Positions 1 through 11,196 of a stretch of DNA of 64,000 nucleotides are shown here, one piece after another. Numbering within the stretch: position 1 is the stretch's first letter; every line of letters starts with the position of its first letter. Source of the DNA: Amoebidium appalachense (lineage: Eukaryota > Ichthyosporea); assembly GCA_963693365.1 (NCBI GenBank), contig CAVNZM010000003.1, forward strand, positions 5,332,001 through 5,396,000. The letters run 5' to 3'. The position numbers were made by a program, and so were the translations under genes. The notes below the pieces were generated by a model. The model saw nothing but the letters and a program-made list of their open reading frames with translations, was not told the origin of the DNA and made no database searches.

Positions 1-180
1 TGGAGCTCAGGACGCTCTATGAGAGCCAATCGCCGTATATCGTTAAATTTTACGGAGCGTTTTTCAGCGAAGGGTCGATTTCCATTTGTTTGGAATACAT
101 GGATGGTAAGTTTGTTTGTTCCTCCCCTCCCCTCTCCCCCCCCCCCCCCCGCGCCCCCATGCATGCACGTGCACACGCGG

Positions 181-213
<33 letters not shown>

Positions 214-224
214 GACACATGCAC

Positions 225-284
<60 letters not shown>

Positions 285-302
285 GACAGACACATGCACA
301 GT

Positions 303-345
<43 letters not shown>

Positions 346-829
346 GACACATGCACAGTACACACACACACACGCTCGTGCGCGCGTGCGTGCGTGCGTG
401 CACACACACATACACACTCACTCACTCACTCACTCACTCACTCACTCACTCACCCACTCACTCACCCACTCACTCACTCACTCACTCACTCACTCACTCA
501 ACTCACTCACTCACTCACCCACCCACCCACCCACCCACCCACTCGCTCGCTCGCTCGCTCACTCACTCACTCACTCGCGCTCGCTCGCTCGCTCACTCGC
601 TCACTCACTCACTCACATTCACAGGAACTCTGTGATGATGGGCACTGTTCACATGCCTTTTGCATGCACGTATCCTTTGTGTTCCCCACGATGTTAAGGC
701 ATCACCTTGTATTGCGGGGAAATCGGTTTCGTTGGGTTTTTCGGTTTATTTACTCTTTCATTTTCCTTTTTTTTATATTTTATTTAATTGTCCCCCTTCC
801 CCACCCCCCCTACCCCCCCCCCCTTTTTT

Positions 830-860
<31 letters not shown>

Positions 861-965
861 GGAGAAGGAGGAGGGAAGGGGATGTGAGTGTGTACATGTG
901 CATGTTTTTCTTCTTGGAAACCAACACATTTTTTCCCTCGCATTTTTTTTCCTAACACTTTTTTT

Positions 966-1000
<35 letters not shown>

Positions 1001-1525
1001 CCCCAGGGGGGGCATTGTCAGAGCTCGTCGCTAGAGCAGGGCCGATCCCGGAGCCACTGTTGGCGTCGGTAGCCAGGCAGGTGGGTTGTAACCACCTGCA
1101 TGTGTGTGTGTCCGTGTGCGTGTGTGTGCGTGTGTGTCCGTGTCCGTGTCCGTGTCCGTGTCCGTGTCCGTGTCCGTGTCCGTGTCCGTGTCTGTGTATG
1201 TGTGTGTGCTTATGTATTTGTGCATGTACACATGTAGCCTTATTCCCCTACCTTGCATTTGATCCCAGCCATTAATATGTGTGTGAATGAAGCAAGACCG
1301 ATACAGCTGAGTTCACGAAAAGGTAGCGCCTTTGGTTGCCCCCTACCCCCCCTCCCCACAATTCCCGTCCCCCCCCTCTCCCCTCCCCCCTTCCTCCTCC
1401 TCCTCGTCCCCTCTTTCTCCACATCATCTCCCTTACTCTGTGCCATTCCCCCCTACCGTGGGCTGAAGGCCTGTCTCTCGACCTTCAAGCACACATACCC
1501 CCCCCCCCCCCTCCTGCCCCTCTCC

Positions 1526-1601
<76 letters not shown>

Positions 1602-2559
1602 AAAAATAAAGGAAAAGAAAACCAGAGGTCTCTGTGATCGGGTTTCTCACCACCCTTTCTTAAACCTCAGGTGCTCCTTGGCCTTGTGTATTTGCACAAG
1701 GAGAGACACTTGATACACCGCGACATCAAACCCTCAAACCTCCTCATCTCAACCTCGGTAACATACCCCTTCACACCCCCCCCCCCCCCCCCCCCCCCCC
1801 CAACACACACACACCCATCCCCCCCCTCCCCCCGGGGCGGGTAGATATAGATGGTTTGGGCCCCCCCCTAAGAATGACCTCCGTTGATGAAGCACAGTCT
1901 GTGTGCTTTGCACTCTGCATGAGGTTGTCCGTCTGAGTGTGTGCTTTGCACACAGTAACATTTTTTTTACGTGCCGGTTGTGGATGCACACGCTGTAACT
2001 ACTGGTTTTTTTGTGGGGCTGGGTAAGGCCACACGCAGGCGCGGGCCGGGGGGGGGGGGGGGGGGGGAGGGGAGGGGGGGAAGAGGGGGGGGGGGGGGGT
2101 TGTTTGAGCGGCACACATACGCACACACGCATGCACACGTGTGTGCGCGCGCACATACACACACACACCACACTTATCCATCTTTCTTTTTTTTTTTTCA
2201 CGTGAAGAGTTCACGTTCTTTCGCACTATTCGCAGGAGTCTGTAAATATATTCAAACTTCCCAATGCCCTGTCGCGCATTACATATAAGGCAGACAAACC
2301 ACTCCCCACGGTGTCAACGTGTAAACCTATCCGACTTATTTCTATTTTCTGCGTGCAGGGGCAGGTGAAAATTTCTGATTTTGGGGTCAGTGGGCAGCTA
2401 GCAAGCACCATCTCAAGCTGCGTGAGCTGGGTCGGCACCGTGACTTATATGAGCGTATCCTTTTTTTTTTTTTTTTTTTTTTTTTTCCCCTGCCTTTTTC
2501 TCCTCCCCCCCCCCCCCCCCCCCCCCCCCCTCCCCCGGTCCACCTCTCCCCCCCTCCCC

Positions 2560-2591
<32 letters not shown>

Positions 2592-3900
2592 GTTTTTCTA
2601 TCTCTCACACACACATATCCTCCGTTTTTTTACCCGTGTGTTTGTATGTGGGTGGGGGTGGAAAGGAGGGGCGGGGGAGAGGGGGGGAGGGGGGGGAGGG
2701 GTGGGGGGGGGGAGGGAAGGGGGATGCATTGCTGTGGAGATGGAAGTTTAGTGGTGTTTGGGGTTTCATGTAAGTGTGTAATGGACAGTGTGAGGTGTGG
2801 GTGTGTATGCTAAAGGGGACCTGGAGGAGAGGGAGGAAAAGGGGTGGGCGGGGGAGGGGGGGAGGGGGGGGAGGGGGGGATGAGAAAGGTAAGAGATGAG
2901 GGTCGATAAGAGGTGATAATCGTAAGGGTTGATTGGTATGGGCGGTGTTCGTGGTGTGGGTGGGTGGGTGGGTGGGTGGATGGGTGTGTATGTGTGCGAA
3001 CGCGTGTATGAACATGGGGCAAGGAGGAGGAGGAGGGAGGGGGGGGGGGGGGGGGGGAGGGGGTGGCTAGAATGTGCTATCGAAGACAAAGTATACATTC
3101 ATGACGGACATCACAATGCAGATTGCAAAGCACATACAAAGAGCATGCATAGTAAGTAGAGCCCATTCTCCGAGAGAGAGAGGGGGGATTGGGGAAGGAA
3201 GAGAAGGGGGGAGGGGGTAAATGGGTGATGGAATGTGTGACTTTTGGGTCCCCCCCCCCCCCCCCCAACTTTTCTCCCCCTTCCCCTCCGTGCATGTTAG
3301 ATCCTTAACGTACATATAGCCGGAGAGAATTCAGGGCAAATCGTATTCCATCTTTTCGGATATCTGGAGCTTCGGGTATGTTGCTTCCTATAGTCTATGT
3401 GCGCGCACGCGGGCGCACGCACACACGCACACACACACACATGAAAAAAATATCCTCTTTTAAACACCGTACGTTCGCTCATCCTCTTCTGTCCGTCCCA
3501 GCTTCAACCCGTCCATTCTTGTCATTCTTGTCACTCATCTCACAATCTACCGCTCTACTCTTGACGTGTACATGCATGTGTGCGCACACAGCCCCAGCCC
3601 CCTTAGATTGCTGCTCCTTGAACAACCCTGCTCGTCTTTGGCCAAGACGAGTGACTCGCCTATTGCTGTTGAAACAAAGTATGGGTTGGGAACCACGTGC
3701 GAGAGGTTAAAGAGTCGAAACAGTCGAAACCCATGCTTTTGTGGAGGCATCGGAACCCCCCTGATGATGGGCTCTGTTCAAGTGTCTTCTGCCTGCACAT
3801 TTAGATTGTTTGATTTTGGGTTTCCCACTTTTGTGACGTTTGTTGTTGCTCTTTGTTGTCTCCTCCATATTCCCAACCCTCTAATGCATACATCATCACA

Positions 3901-3936
<36 letters not shown>

Positions 3937-4051
3937 TCTCCTTCCTGTCCTGTGGTTGTGTTTTACGTCATGAATATACTAAGTACTCTGTAACACATTC
4001 TTTCCCTTCCCCCCTCCCCCCCCCCCCAAAAAAAAAAAAAAAAAAAAAAAC

Positions 4052-4143
<92 letters not shown>

Positions 4144-4211
4144 CTCAGTCTGATGGAGTTGGCTTTGGGCCATTTTCCTTATCCAGTAGCAGCCGGTAAC
4201 CAGGTAACATA

Positions 4212-4246
<35 letters not shown>

Positions 4247-4970
4247 CGGCTATTGTTATATTGTTATCATTATTATGATCATCATAATCACGTTCAGGCC
4301 TATTACTGCTATTGTTTTCTTTGTTGTTTTTCAAGTGTTACCATTGTAAGCATGAGTATTTCACCTATAATCAGCATGCAGTAGTAACATGCATCTTAAG
4401 TGTTATTAGCATTATGATTAGTATTGTCATACTATCGTCTTTTCATCACAATCATTACCAATGTATTTGTTCTTGCTGTTATTAATATTGTTGTTATTTT
4501 TACTAATTGTGGGTGCAGGGGGTTGGGTTCTGGGAGCTTCTAGACTACATAGTCGACCAACCGGTACCCGTACTGCCCGACACATTTTCAGAGCCGTTCA
4601 GAGATTTCATCGGAAAATGGTGCGTTTTTATGCTGCACGTGAGATATTGTTGGTGTTTTGGTTCTGTGGTTTTTTGGTGGAGAATAGAGAAAGTTATTGG
4701 GGTTGGGGGAAACTGAAGGGAGTGTTTGGTAAGTTACAAATGAAGTTTACGGTTTGATGGAAGGCGGAGGGTGGTTGTTGTGTTGTTTGAAGGTATGTAC
4801 CAGAGGGAAGGAATTGTGTTGTCACCCACACGCACATGCGCACGCATGCAAGCACGCAAGTGTGTGTGTGCGTGTGTGTGTGTGTTTGTGTTTGTGTGTG
4901 TGAGTGTGTGTGCGTGTGTTTGTGCATGTGCGTGTACGTGTGTGTGTGTGTGTGCGCGTGCGTGCGTGCG

Positions 4971-5031
<61 letters not shown>

Positions 5032-5327
5032 CGTGTGTGAACGTGCGCCACACAGACTGGGACACACAAACACACCGCACACAGAGAGAGAGAGGGGGGG
5101 GGGGGGGGGGGAGGGCGCGGAGAGAGGGAGGGAGTGAGAGACCTACAACACACGTGTGTGCACGGGACACACATTCTTACACCCCCCCCCCCCCCCCCCC
5201 CCCCCCCCTCTCCTTCTCTCTCTTCGCCCCACGCTTAAATTGTTTGATTTTGGGTTTCCCACTTTTGTGACGTTTTGTTGTTGCTCTTTGTTGTCTCCTC
5301 CATATTTCCAACCCTCCAACGCATACA

Positions 5328-5366
<39 letters not shown>

Positions 5367-5998
5367 ACCACACCCACCTTCTCTCTCGAAAGCTGTAAAT
5401 GGGTATTCGTGATCTGACTTCTCTTCCTCCCTCTCATTTTTTTTTCTTCCCTTCTTTTCTTTTCTTTTCTTTTCATTTTTCTTTCAGTTTGCAAAAAGAC
5501 TACACCAAACGGCCAACAGCATCCACCCTTTTGGTAACTATCCCCCCCCTCCCCCCCCCCCCCCCCCCCCCCTACCCCCCTACTGTTCCGCATTTAAACC
5601 CCCCCCCCCCTCCCCTTTTACCCTCCTTTCTTCCATACCGCATTCGCACGCTGGCAGCTGCACTATGAACTGCTCTAGAAACATAGTCGCTTTTAGGCTA
5701 AAAAAAAAAAAAAAAAAAAGATTCATAACGGGCTGGTACTAATATATCCCAAGAGTACGGTTTGATAGAGCAAAAAATCAGTGTTCACTTTACATAGAAT
5801 GCATGGGATACTGGGGGTTAGAAGGGGATAGAAATTAAAAATTTGAAATTTTCTTAATCGTTTGTGTCGAGGAACAGCTTGTGTGGTATGCCAGTCATAT
5901 CTCAGGTGACGTTGTTGGATATATCATTGAATTTCTGGGATATGCAGGAACATCCGTGGATCAAGCAGCACGAAAATTCGGCATCGAATGTCTATCAG
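1..5998 (+). CDS. MAP kinase kinase (MEK/MKK family), 5' end outside window, 3' end unresolved
   Basis: Dual-specificity kinase that phosphorylates MAP kinases in cytoplasmic signalling cascades. Nine exons join with consistent phase: 1-105, 1007-1080, 1671-1757, 2359-2454, 3320-3375, 4143-4203, 4519-4619, 5488-5533 and 5948-5998, giving about 225 codons. Seen in order: the hinge region (ICLEYMDGG), the catalytic loop [10 protein letters not shown], the DFG motif in [11 protein letters not shown], a Ser/Thr-rich activation loop followed by [26 protein letters not shown], and the late-lobe sequence [10 protein letters not shown] followed by EHPWIKQHE. The motif DFGVSGQL and the SPERIQG ending of the activation segment are typical of MAPKKs rather than MAPKs. 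The Gly-rich loop and ATP-binding Lys must lie upstream of the window. The last exon shown ends in phase 0 at a GTGGGT donor, so at least one more exon is needed. Introns are packed with CA, CACT and homopolymer repeats. Family call is strong; the 3' end is not resolved. Confidence 0.9.
178..620. repeat. Compound (CA)n then (CACT)n/(CACC)n/(CGCT)n microsatellite in MAPKK intron
   Basis: CA repeats with three regularly spaced ACAGACACATGCACAGTACA-like interruptions run to about 375. Almost continuous CACT tetramers follow to about 620, with patches of CACC and CGCT. Long ORFs on both strands here encode only Thr-His, Ser-Leu-Thr-His or Val-Cys repeats and are not genes. Confidence 0.9.
1139..1195. 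repeat. (CCGTGT)n hexamer array next to a MAPKK donor site
   Basis: About nine tandem copies of a CCGTGT hexamer start some 60 bases after the donor at 1081. The intron therefore opens with a GT-rich block, while a (CA)n tract of about 75 bases lies near its 3' end (1527-1600). Confidence 0.85.
3608..3934 (+). repeat. Divergent subfamily copy of the dispersed repeat, ending in a C tract
   Basis: Starts with CAACCCTGCTCGTCTTTGG, shared with the long copies. It then has a GTCGAAAC segment and TGATGATGGGCTCTGTTC, and a different 3' part (TTTGATTTTGGGTTTCCCAC to CCAACCCTCTAATGCATACA) followed by about 33 C. The 3' part recurs at 5232-5366 and, inverted, at 26641-26785. Confidence 0.8.
4020..4142. 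repeat. C-tract, A-tract, (CA)n module forming a 3' splice site
   Basis: A C run (to 4027), an A run, and then about 45 CA dinucleotides end in CACAG, which is the acceptor of the MAPKK exon starting at 4143. The same C-A-(CA) order recurs elsewhere in the window. Confidence 0.85.
5232..5366 (+). repeat. Partial copy of the second dispersed-repeat subfamily with C tract
   Basis: TTAAATTGTTTGATTTTGGG through CAACGCATACATC then a long C run. It matches 3802-3934 with a handful of changes and lies in a MAPKK intron. Confidence 0.85.
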
Positions 5999-6097
5999 GT
6001 GGGTTATCTACACTCGTGTGTGGGTGTAGGGGGATGTGATGGTGGGATTTGGGGTAGACCTTCTGTTTGGAACGCCCCCCCCCCCCCCCCCCTTCAA

Positions 6098-6265
6098 TTG
6101 ATGACTTGGGCCCTCCCTGAGGATGGGCTCTGCTTATGACGCATACTGTGCGCACGGCTGATGTTGCATACTTAAATGTTTGCTTTTTATGTGTCCTGCA
6201 CCATGCTTCTCATCGTGTATGCGTACTTCGTACTGTGTTCCGCATTCAAACCCCCCCCCCCCCCC
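6098..6265 (+). repeat. 3' partial copy of the dispersed repeat with C tract
   Basis: ATTGATGACTTGGGCCCTCC through GTTCCGCATTCAAA and then about 17 C. It matches the 3' half of the 17.8 kb copy and is truncated at its 5' side, where it joins another C run. Confidence 0.85.
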
Positions 6266-6362
6266 CCTTCTTCCCCCCTCGTGATGGCGTGTCTTTTTTT
6301 TGTCTTTGTGTGTGTGAGTGTATGGGTGGGATGCCTGTTTGTGTTTCTCTGCTTCTTTCTCT

Positions 6363-6394
<32 letters not shown>

Positions 6395-6549
6395 CCCCCC
6401 CTCCCCCCCTTTTTATGTGTGTGTGTGTGTGCGGATGTGTGCAAGCACATGTGCGCATGCTTGGGTTTGTGTGATGGCCACAATGGGTGGATGGTGGTGG
6501 TGGTGGTGGTGGTGGTGGTGGTGTGAGAGAGAGGGAGGGGGGGGGGGGG

Positions 6550-6581
<32 letters not shown>

Positions 6582-6795
6582 TCACAGAAGGACAGTGTCT
6601 GTCGGTTCATTCGAAGAAACCTTGTAGTTCTAAGGGGGAAGACAAGAGTAGTGGATGTTGGGGTTTCTTTTCTTTTCTTTTCTTTCTGTTAAAAAAATAA
6701 AAAGGGGGGGGGGGGGTTTCGTTAATGCAATTGTGTTGCAGCTCTTGAAACATAGGCTCAGCTTTTTCTAAGTGAAGAGTGTCTAGGACTAACGG

Positions 6796-6830
<35 letters not shown>

Positions 6831-7149
6831 TTCCCCTCCACCCCACACACACTCACCCACACACACCACCCCCACACCACACACTCTCTTTGGTTCGAAC
6901 AAATTTCATCCTGTGCCTCATCCTTATCGTTGTGTGTGCGTTGATTATCCATTCTTGGGCATTGCCCCTTTTCCCCTCCTTTCCCCTTCCCTCCCCCCCA
7001 CCCCCCCCCCCCCCCCCCTCCCCCCCTCCCCCCCGGCTCCTTCCTTTTCATTCTGTATTGCCTTCTTTGTCACTAGGGCCTAAAATGAACTATTTGCATC
7101 CTCTCACCCTATGTCATCCCCCAGCCTTCCCCCTCCCCCTTCACAGACA

Positions 7150-7198
<49 letters not shown>

Positions 7199-7313
7199 CC
7201 ACCACCACCACCACTCTCCTCCACCACCACCACCACCCAAAACACGGACACACACACTGCTATCGCCACGCCCGTATCCTCTGCGTTGTTCCTCTATGCC
7301 TAATCACACGCAC

Positions 7314-7392
<79 letters not shown>

Positions 7393-8568
7393 AACAGTGG
7401 TCCATGTCGCCATCAACCTACAAAGCAAAATGATGTTTTTTTGCGACAAGGGCTCCCCCCCCCCCCCCCCCCCCCCTCCCAAAGTGGTTCGAATTCCACT
7501 CACCTCCAAGCTGTATGGAATTTCATTTTCGTGGCTTTTTCTTGACGAAGTTTCATGAATCTCTGTTTTTTCCCATCCATACTTGCCGAGGAACGAAGTA
7601 TGATTCCCCGCTTTTCCAACTCAACCTCGTTTCGTTCTTCAATCAGGAAAAACTCGGAGCGGGTTCATAAAGAATGTTTATACAGGCACGCACACACACT
7701 ACGTGCATAAGGACAACCACAAACATGCACACTCACACGCACGTGCGCCCACAGTCACAAACACACACACGAGTTCACCCACACACGTGCACACGCACAC
7801 GCACATGCACCCACACACACGCACGCACACACACACACACACACACTCACACACACTCACTCACTCACACTTGGACATTTTCAAGCTCATGCTTTACACA
7901 CGTTGATCGTGATACCGCATGAGTAACGTATGACATACCCACCACTCGTACCGTTTTGACGTAATTACAATGTCGTTTTTTCACGACAACAGTGTGAGAG
8001 GTGTAGAATACATATGTCTAGCTGGGCTTTTGCCCTTTCCGGGCTGCAAGCCTGCACAGATATCCGTGTTTTCCTGTTTTTTTCCCGGTATTTTTCTTTT
8101 TTCTCTTTTGAATTCTTACCCGTCGTGACAGGTGTGTCCACGTGGCCTTTTTTTTCGATTCCTCTGAATGACACACATGGTAGCGAATTTACATGCACTG
8201 AGTATGGTATTTAGGATATATATATACAGTTTTTTCAAGCACTGTAACATGGTGGCAATATGTGTTCAATTGCAATCCACCATCGAGCAATCAAAGCGAG
8301 GCCCATATTCCGGTATATTTATGGTGAATTTGATTGCGAATTTTCAAGGTGTGAAGTAGTATCACATGATGATGAATGATATGTTGGCGTGTGTATGCGC
8401 GTCTCCCTTCGGCTTATGGGTGCTTCGAATTCGTTGGTATATGCATGCATGTGTGTTCGGACCTAGAGACTCAGTGGTGATCATGAGTGAGTATATTTGT
8501 GGCATTAGGCACTCGCATTTCACAGCGTCTCAAGTTGTGTTATTGTGTGTGCGTGTGTGTCTGTGTGT

Positions 8569-8803
8569 CTTGTGTCTGTGTCTGTGTGTGTGTGTGCGTG
8601 TGTGTGGGTGTGGGTGTGGGTGTGGGTGTGGGTGCGTGTGTGTGCGTGTGCGTGTGTGTATGTGGTGTGTGTGTGTGTGTGTGGTGTGTGTGTGTCTTGT
8701 GTCTGTGTCTGTGTCTGTGTGTGTGGGTGTGGGTGTGGGTGTGGGTGTGGGTGCGTGTGTGTGCGTGTGCGTGTGTGTATGTGGTGTGTGTGTGGTGTGT
8801 GTG
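8569..8803. repeat. Tandem duplication of a GT-rich block of about 110-125 bases
   Basis: The block CTTGTGTCTGTGTCTGTG, GGGTGT repeats, GTGCGTGTGTGTGCG, TATGTGGTGTG occurs at about 8569-8683 and again at about 8696-8803 with few differences. This shows segment-level duplication on top of slippage. Confidence 0.75.
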
Positions 8804-8900
8804 TGTGTGTGCGCGTGCGCGTGTGTGCATTTGTATGTGTGTGTGCACGTGCATGCGCATGTACGTGGTTGTGTGTGCGTGTTCATGTACATGTGTGTGC

Positions 8901-8955
<55 letters not shown>

Positions 8956-9050
8956 GACCGCGTGTGTGTGAGTGTGTGCATGTGTATGCGGTGTGTGTGT
9001 GTGTGCGTGCGTGTGCGTGCGTGTGTGTGTGTATGTGCGTGTGCGTGTGT

Positions 9051-9150
9051 TCATGTGTATCATGTGTATCATTATCATGTGTATCATGTGTATCATGTGT
9101 ATCATGTGTAATACAGTATCATGTGTATCATGTGTATCATGTGTGACGGT
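9051..9150. repeat. ATCATGTGT 9-base minisatellite
   Basis: About ten copies of ATCATGTGT, with one AATACAGT interruption near 9110, follow the GT-rich block. Confidence 0.85.
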
Positions 9151-9781
9151 ACACGTGCACTGTTGCACGTGTGTGTGTGCGTGCTTGTGCGCGCAGGTGT
9201 CTGTATGTACATGTGTGGGTGGGTTATGCAGTAGACATGACTTTGTGCTGTTATGATTCTAATCGGTGACAATGTGCTTTAAATTAGGCAACCATTGTGT
9301 TTTGAGGCCTACAGCTCCTAATACTAAGTTTTGAATCCCAATGTGTTCAACTGGACACTAGGGCCCTTCCAAGCGTCACTCTGCTGCATTGAAATCTGCC
9401 AGATGTTTTATTCAACGGCTTTTGTTTTGTTTTGTTTTGGGCCGGCCGGGTGGGGGGGGAAAAGGGGGGGAGGAGGGGGGTCAACTTGACCAAATGATTA
9501 TCATTCTTGTCCATTTGTGTGTGTGAACTTCCGCGTGTATGCATACGCTCAGCATGTGGCTGTGTGTGTACACGTGTGCGTGCGTGTGTGGGCATGTCTG
9601 TGTGTGTATGTGGTGTGTGTGTGTTAGTGTATGTGGTGTGTGTGTTAGTGTGTGTGTGTGTGACTGAGTGTGTGTTTGTGCCTTGGTGCCTATATACTTC
9701 CCGTTGAACTTCTTCTTCTCCCGCTCTTCCCCCCACCGGGCCCCCCTCAAGGTGCTTTCCTTTTCATCTCCATCACGTCAG

Positions 9782-9859
9782 TCTATCCGAAGCCAATGCC
9801 CGTCAACAAGCAAGTCAGATCAGATTCTATATTTGGTATCACGATGTCAGCTGTTGTAG
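9782..9859 (+). other. Tentative terminal exon of the MAP kinase kinase
   Basis: A pyrimidine-rich tract ending in an acceptor (CACGTCAG) precedes a short frame that continues phase 0 from the exon ending at 5998. It reads a Ser/Thr-rich tail of about 25 residues to a TAG at 9857-9859. MAPKKs usually have a short tail after the HPWI-type motif, so the length fits, but no conserved residue confirms it. The implied intron would be 3.8 kb, longer than the others in this gene. Confidence 0.2.
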
Positions 9860-10198
9860 CAAAGCTTTAAGAGACCAATGGCATGTGGCCCCATTGAGTT
9901 TCCTCCAGCCCAGCCCCCCCCCCCCCCCCCCCCCCCCCCTCCCCCCCCCCCCTCCCTTTCCCCCCCCTCTCCCCACCTCCTCCAAAACACCGGGGTGTCG
10001 AATCCAGAATGTACAGTATCTCAATAGGCTGGCAACTTGAAATCAGCTTGGCAAGGGCACATGTCAGGCGTAGTCCGTCATAAGATCTAGACCTGGCTGA
10101 TCGCCACCGGCCCAATTGCAAGGTTAGTGAATCCTGAAATGACACCGTATCTCGACCCCCCCCCCCCCCCCCCCCCCCCCCCCGCATATGGCACCCCG

Positions 10199-10261
<63 letters not shown>

Positions 10262-11196
10262 CCTCCCTCTCCCCCCCCTCCCCCCGGCCCCCATACACAC
10301 CACCACCAACATGATCACCACCGGTACCACCAACACACGCACAGCTGTCCCAGGCTCCAAAACACACAAATAAAGAGAGAGAAATTTTAGGAGAGGGAGT
10401 AATTACGGGGGGAGGGGGGAGGAAGGGGGGAGGGGGGGGGGGTGACATCTCCCTCGGGTCCCTTCTCAGTTACAGGCAGGTATGATACATGCCAATTCTT
10501 TTCCTGCCAATCAACACGTACGGCAAGCAGGCAGAGAAAGACATATTCCCATCCTTACAGTGAATGGCATGCAACAGCAAACATATGCTTTCTGTTTACA
10601 CTTGGGTAGGTGTATATACGTATGTGCTTGCCCGTGTGCGTGCGTGTGTGTGCCCGTGTGTGTGCGCCCCTTTGTGTGTGTATGTGTGTTGGAGGCAGCG
10701 GCGGCTGTGGGGAGGGGGGGAGGGGAAGGAGTGTGCAGTCACACCGCTACCGTCGACGGAATCCATGTCATACATATAGTTGACGTCACTGTTTTCATTT
10801 ATTCTATTTACTTAGCCGTCCTCATTATGCATATCACACAACATACATTTAATTGTTATGAAATATGAGCACGAGTTATTTCCAAATATGGCAACTGCCA
10901 GCAGTGCAATATTATTGCATATGCGAGAGAGCCAGCTCCGTAGCAAATCGCTATGACTTTAAAAAAGCACAGACTTGAAAAATTAGAACAAAATAAAAAT
11001 GAAACGCAAAGGAAATCCGCCCGCGGATATCAAACAGCCATTAGCCTAGACTATACTATAGCTACAGTATCCCGATACTGTAGATATATTGTAGATATAC
11101 TGCGTACATTTTTAAAACCGTAGGGTATCAGTCATTCTTTCTACATCCATATCACTAAACTGTAATATCTCTCTCCAAAACCTCAATGTTTTTAGG

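Larger units (their letters stand above)
5999..11196. other. Gene-poor stretch: MAPKK 3' region with simple repeats and dispersed-repeat fragments
   Basis: No exon beyond the tentative one at 9782 can be supported. The stretch holds a dispersed-repeat copy at 6098-6265, poly-C and poly-G tracts (6361-6415, 6530-6582, 6800-6832, 10199-10258), (CA)n at 7150-7195 and 7311-7390, a GT-rich block at 8540-9060, and a 9-base ATCATGTGT array at 9051-9150. From about 10780 to 11196 it is ordinary AT-rich sequence without recognisable content. Confidence 0.6.

Noticed and set aside
19-1275. Long ORFs of Thr-His, Cys-Val, Pro, Gly or Ser-Leu repeats (also at 8366-9168, 20722-21538, 33690-34664, 48592-49613 and others)
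   Set aside because: They are translations of (CA)n, (GT)n, poly-C/G and (CT)n tracts that lack stops in several frames on both strands at once, and they overlap introns of identified genes.
10482-10868. Extra MAPKK exon or small gene near 10.5 kb
   Set aside because: An acceptor-like site is present at about 10476, but the translated sequence runs into GT repeats and shows no kinase-tail features.
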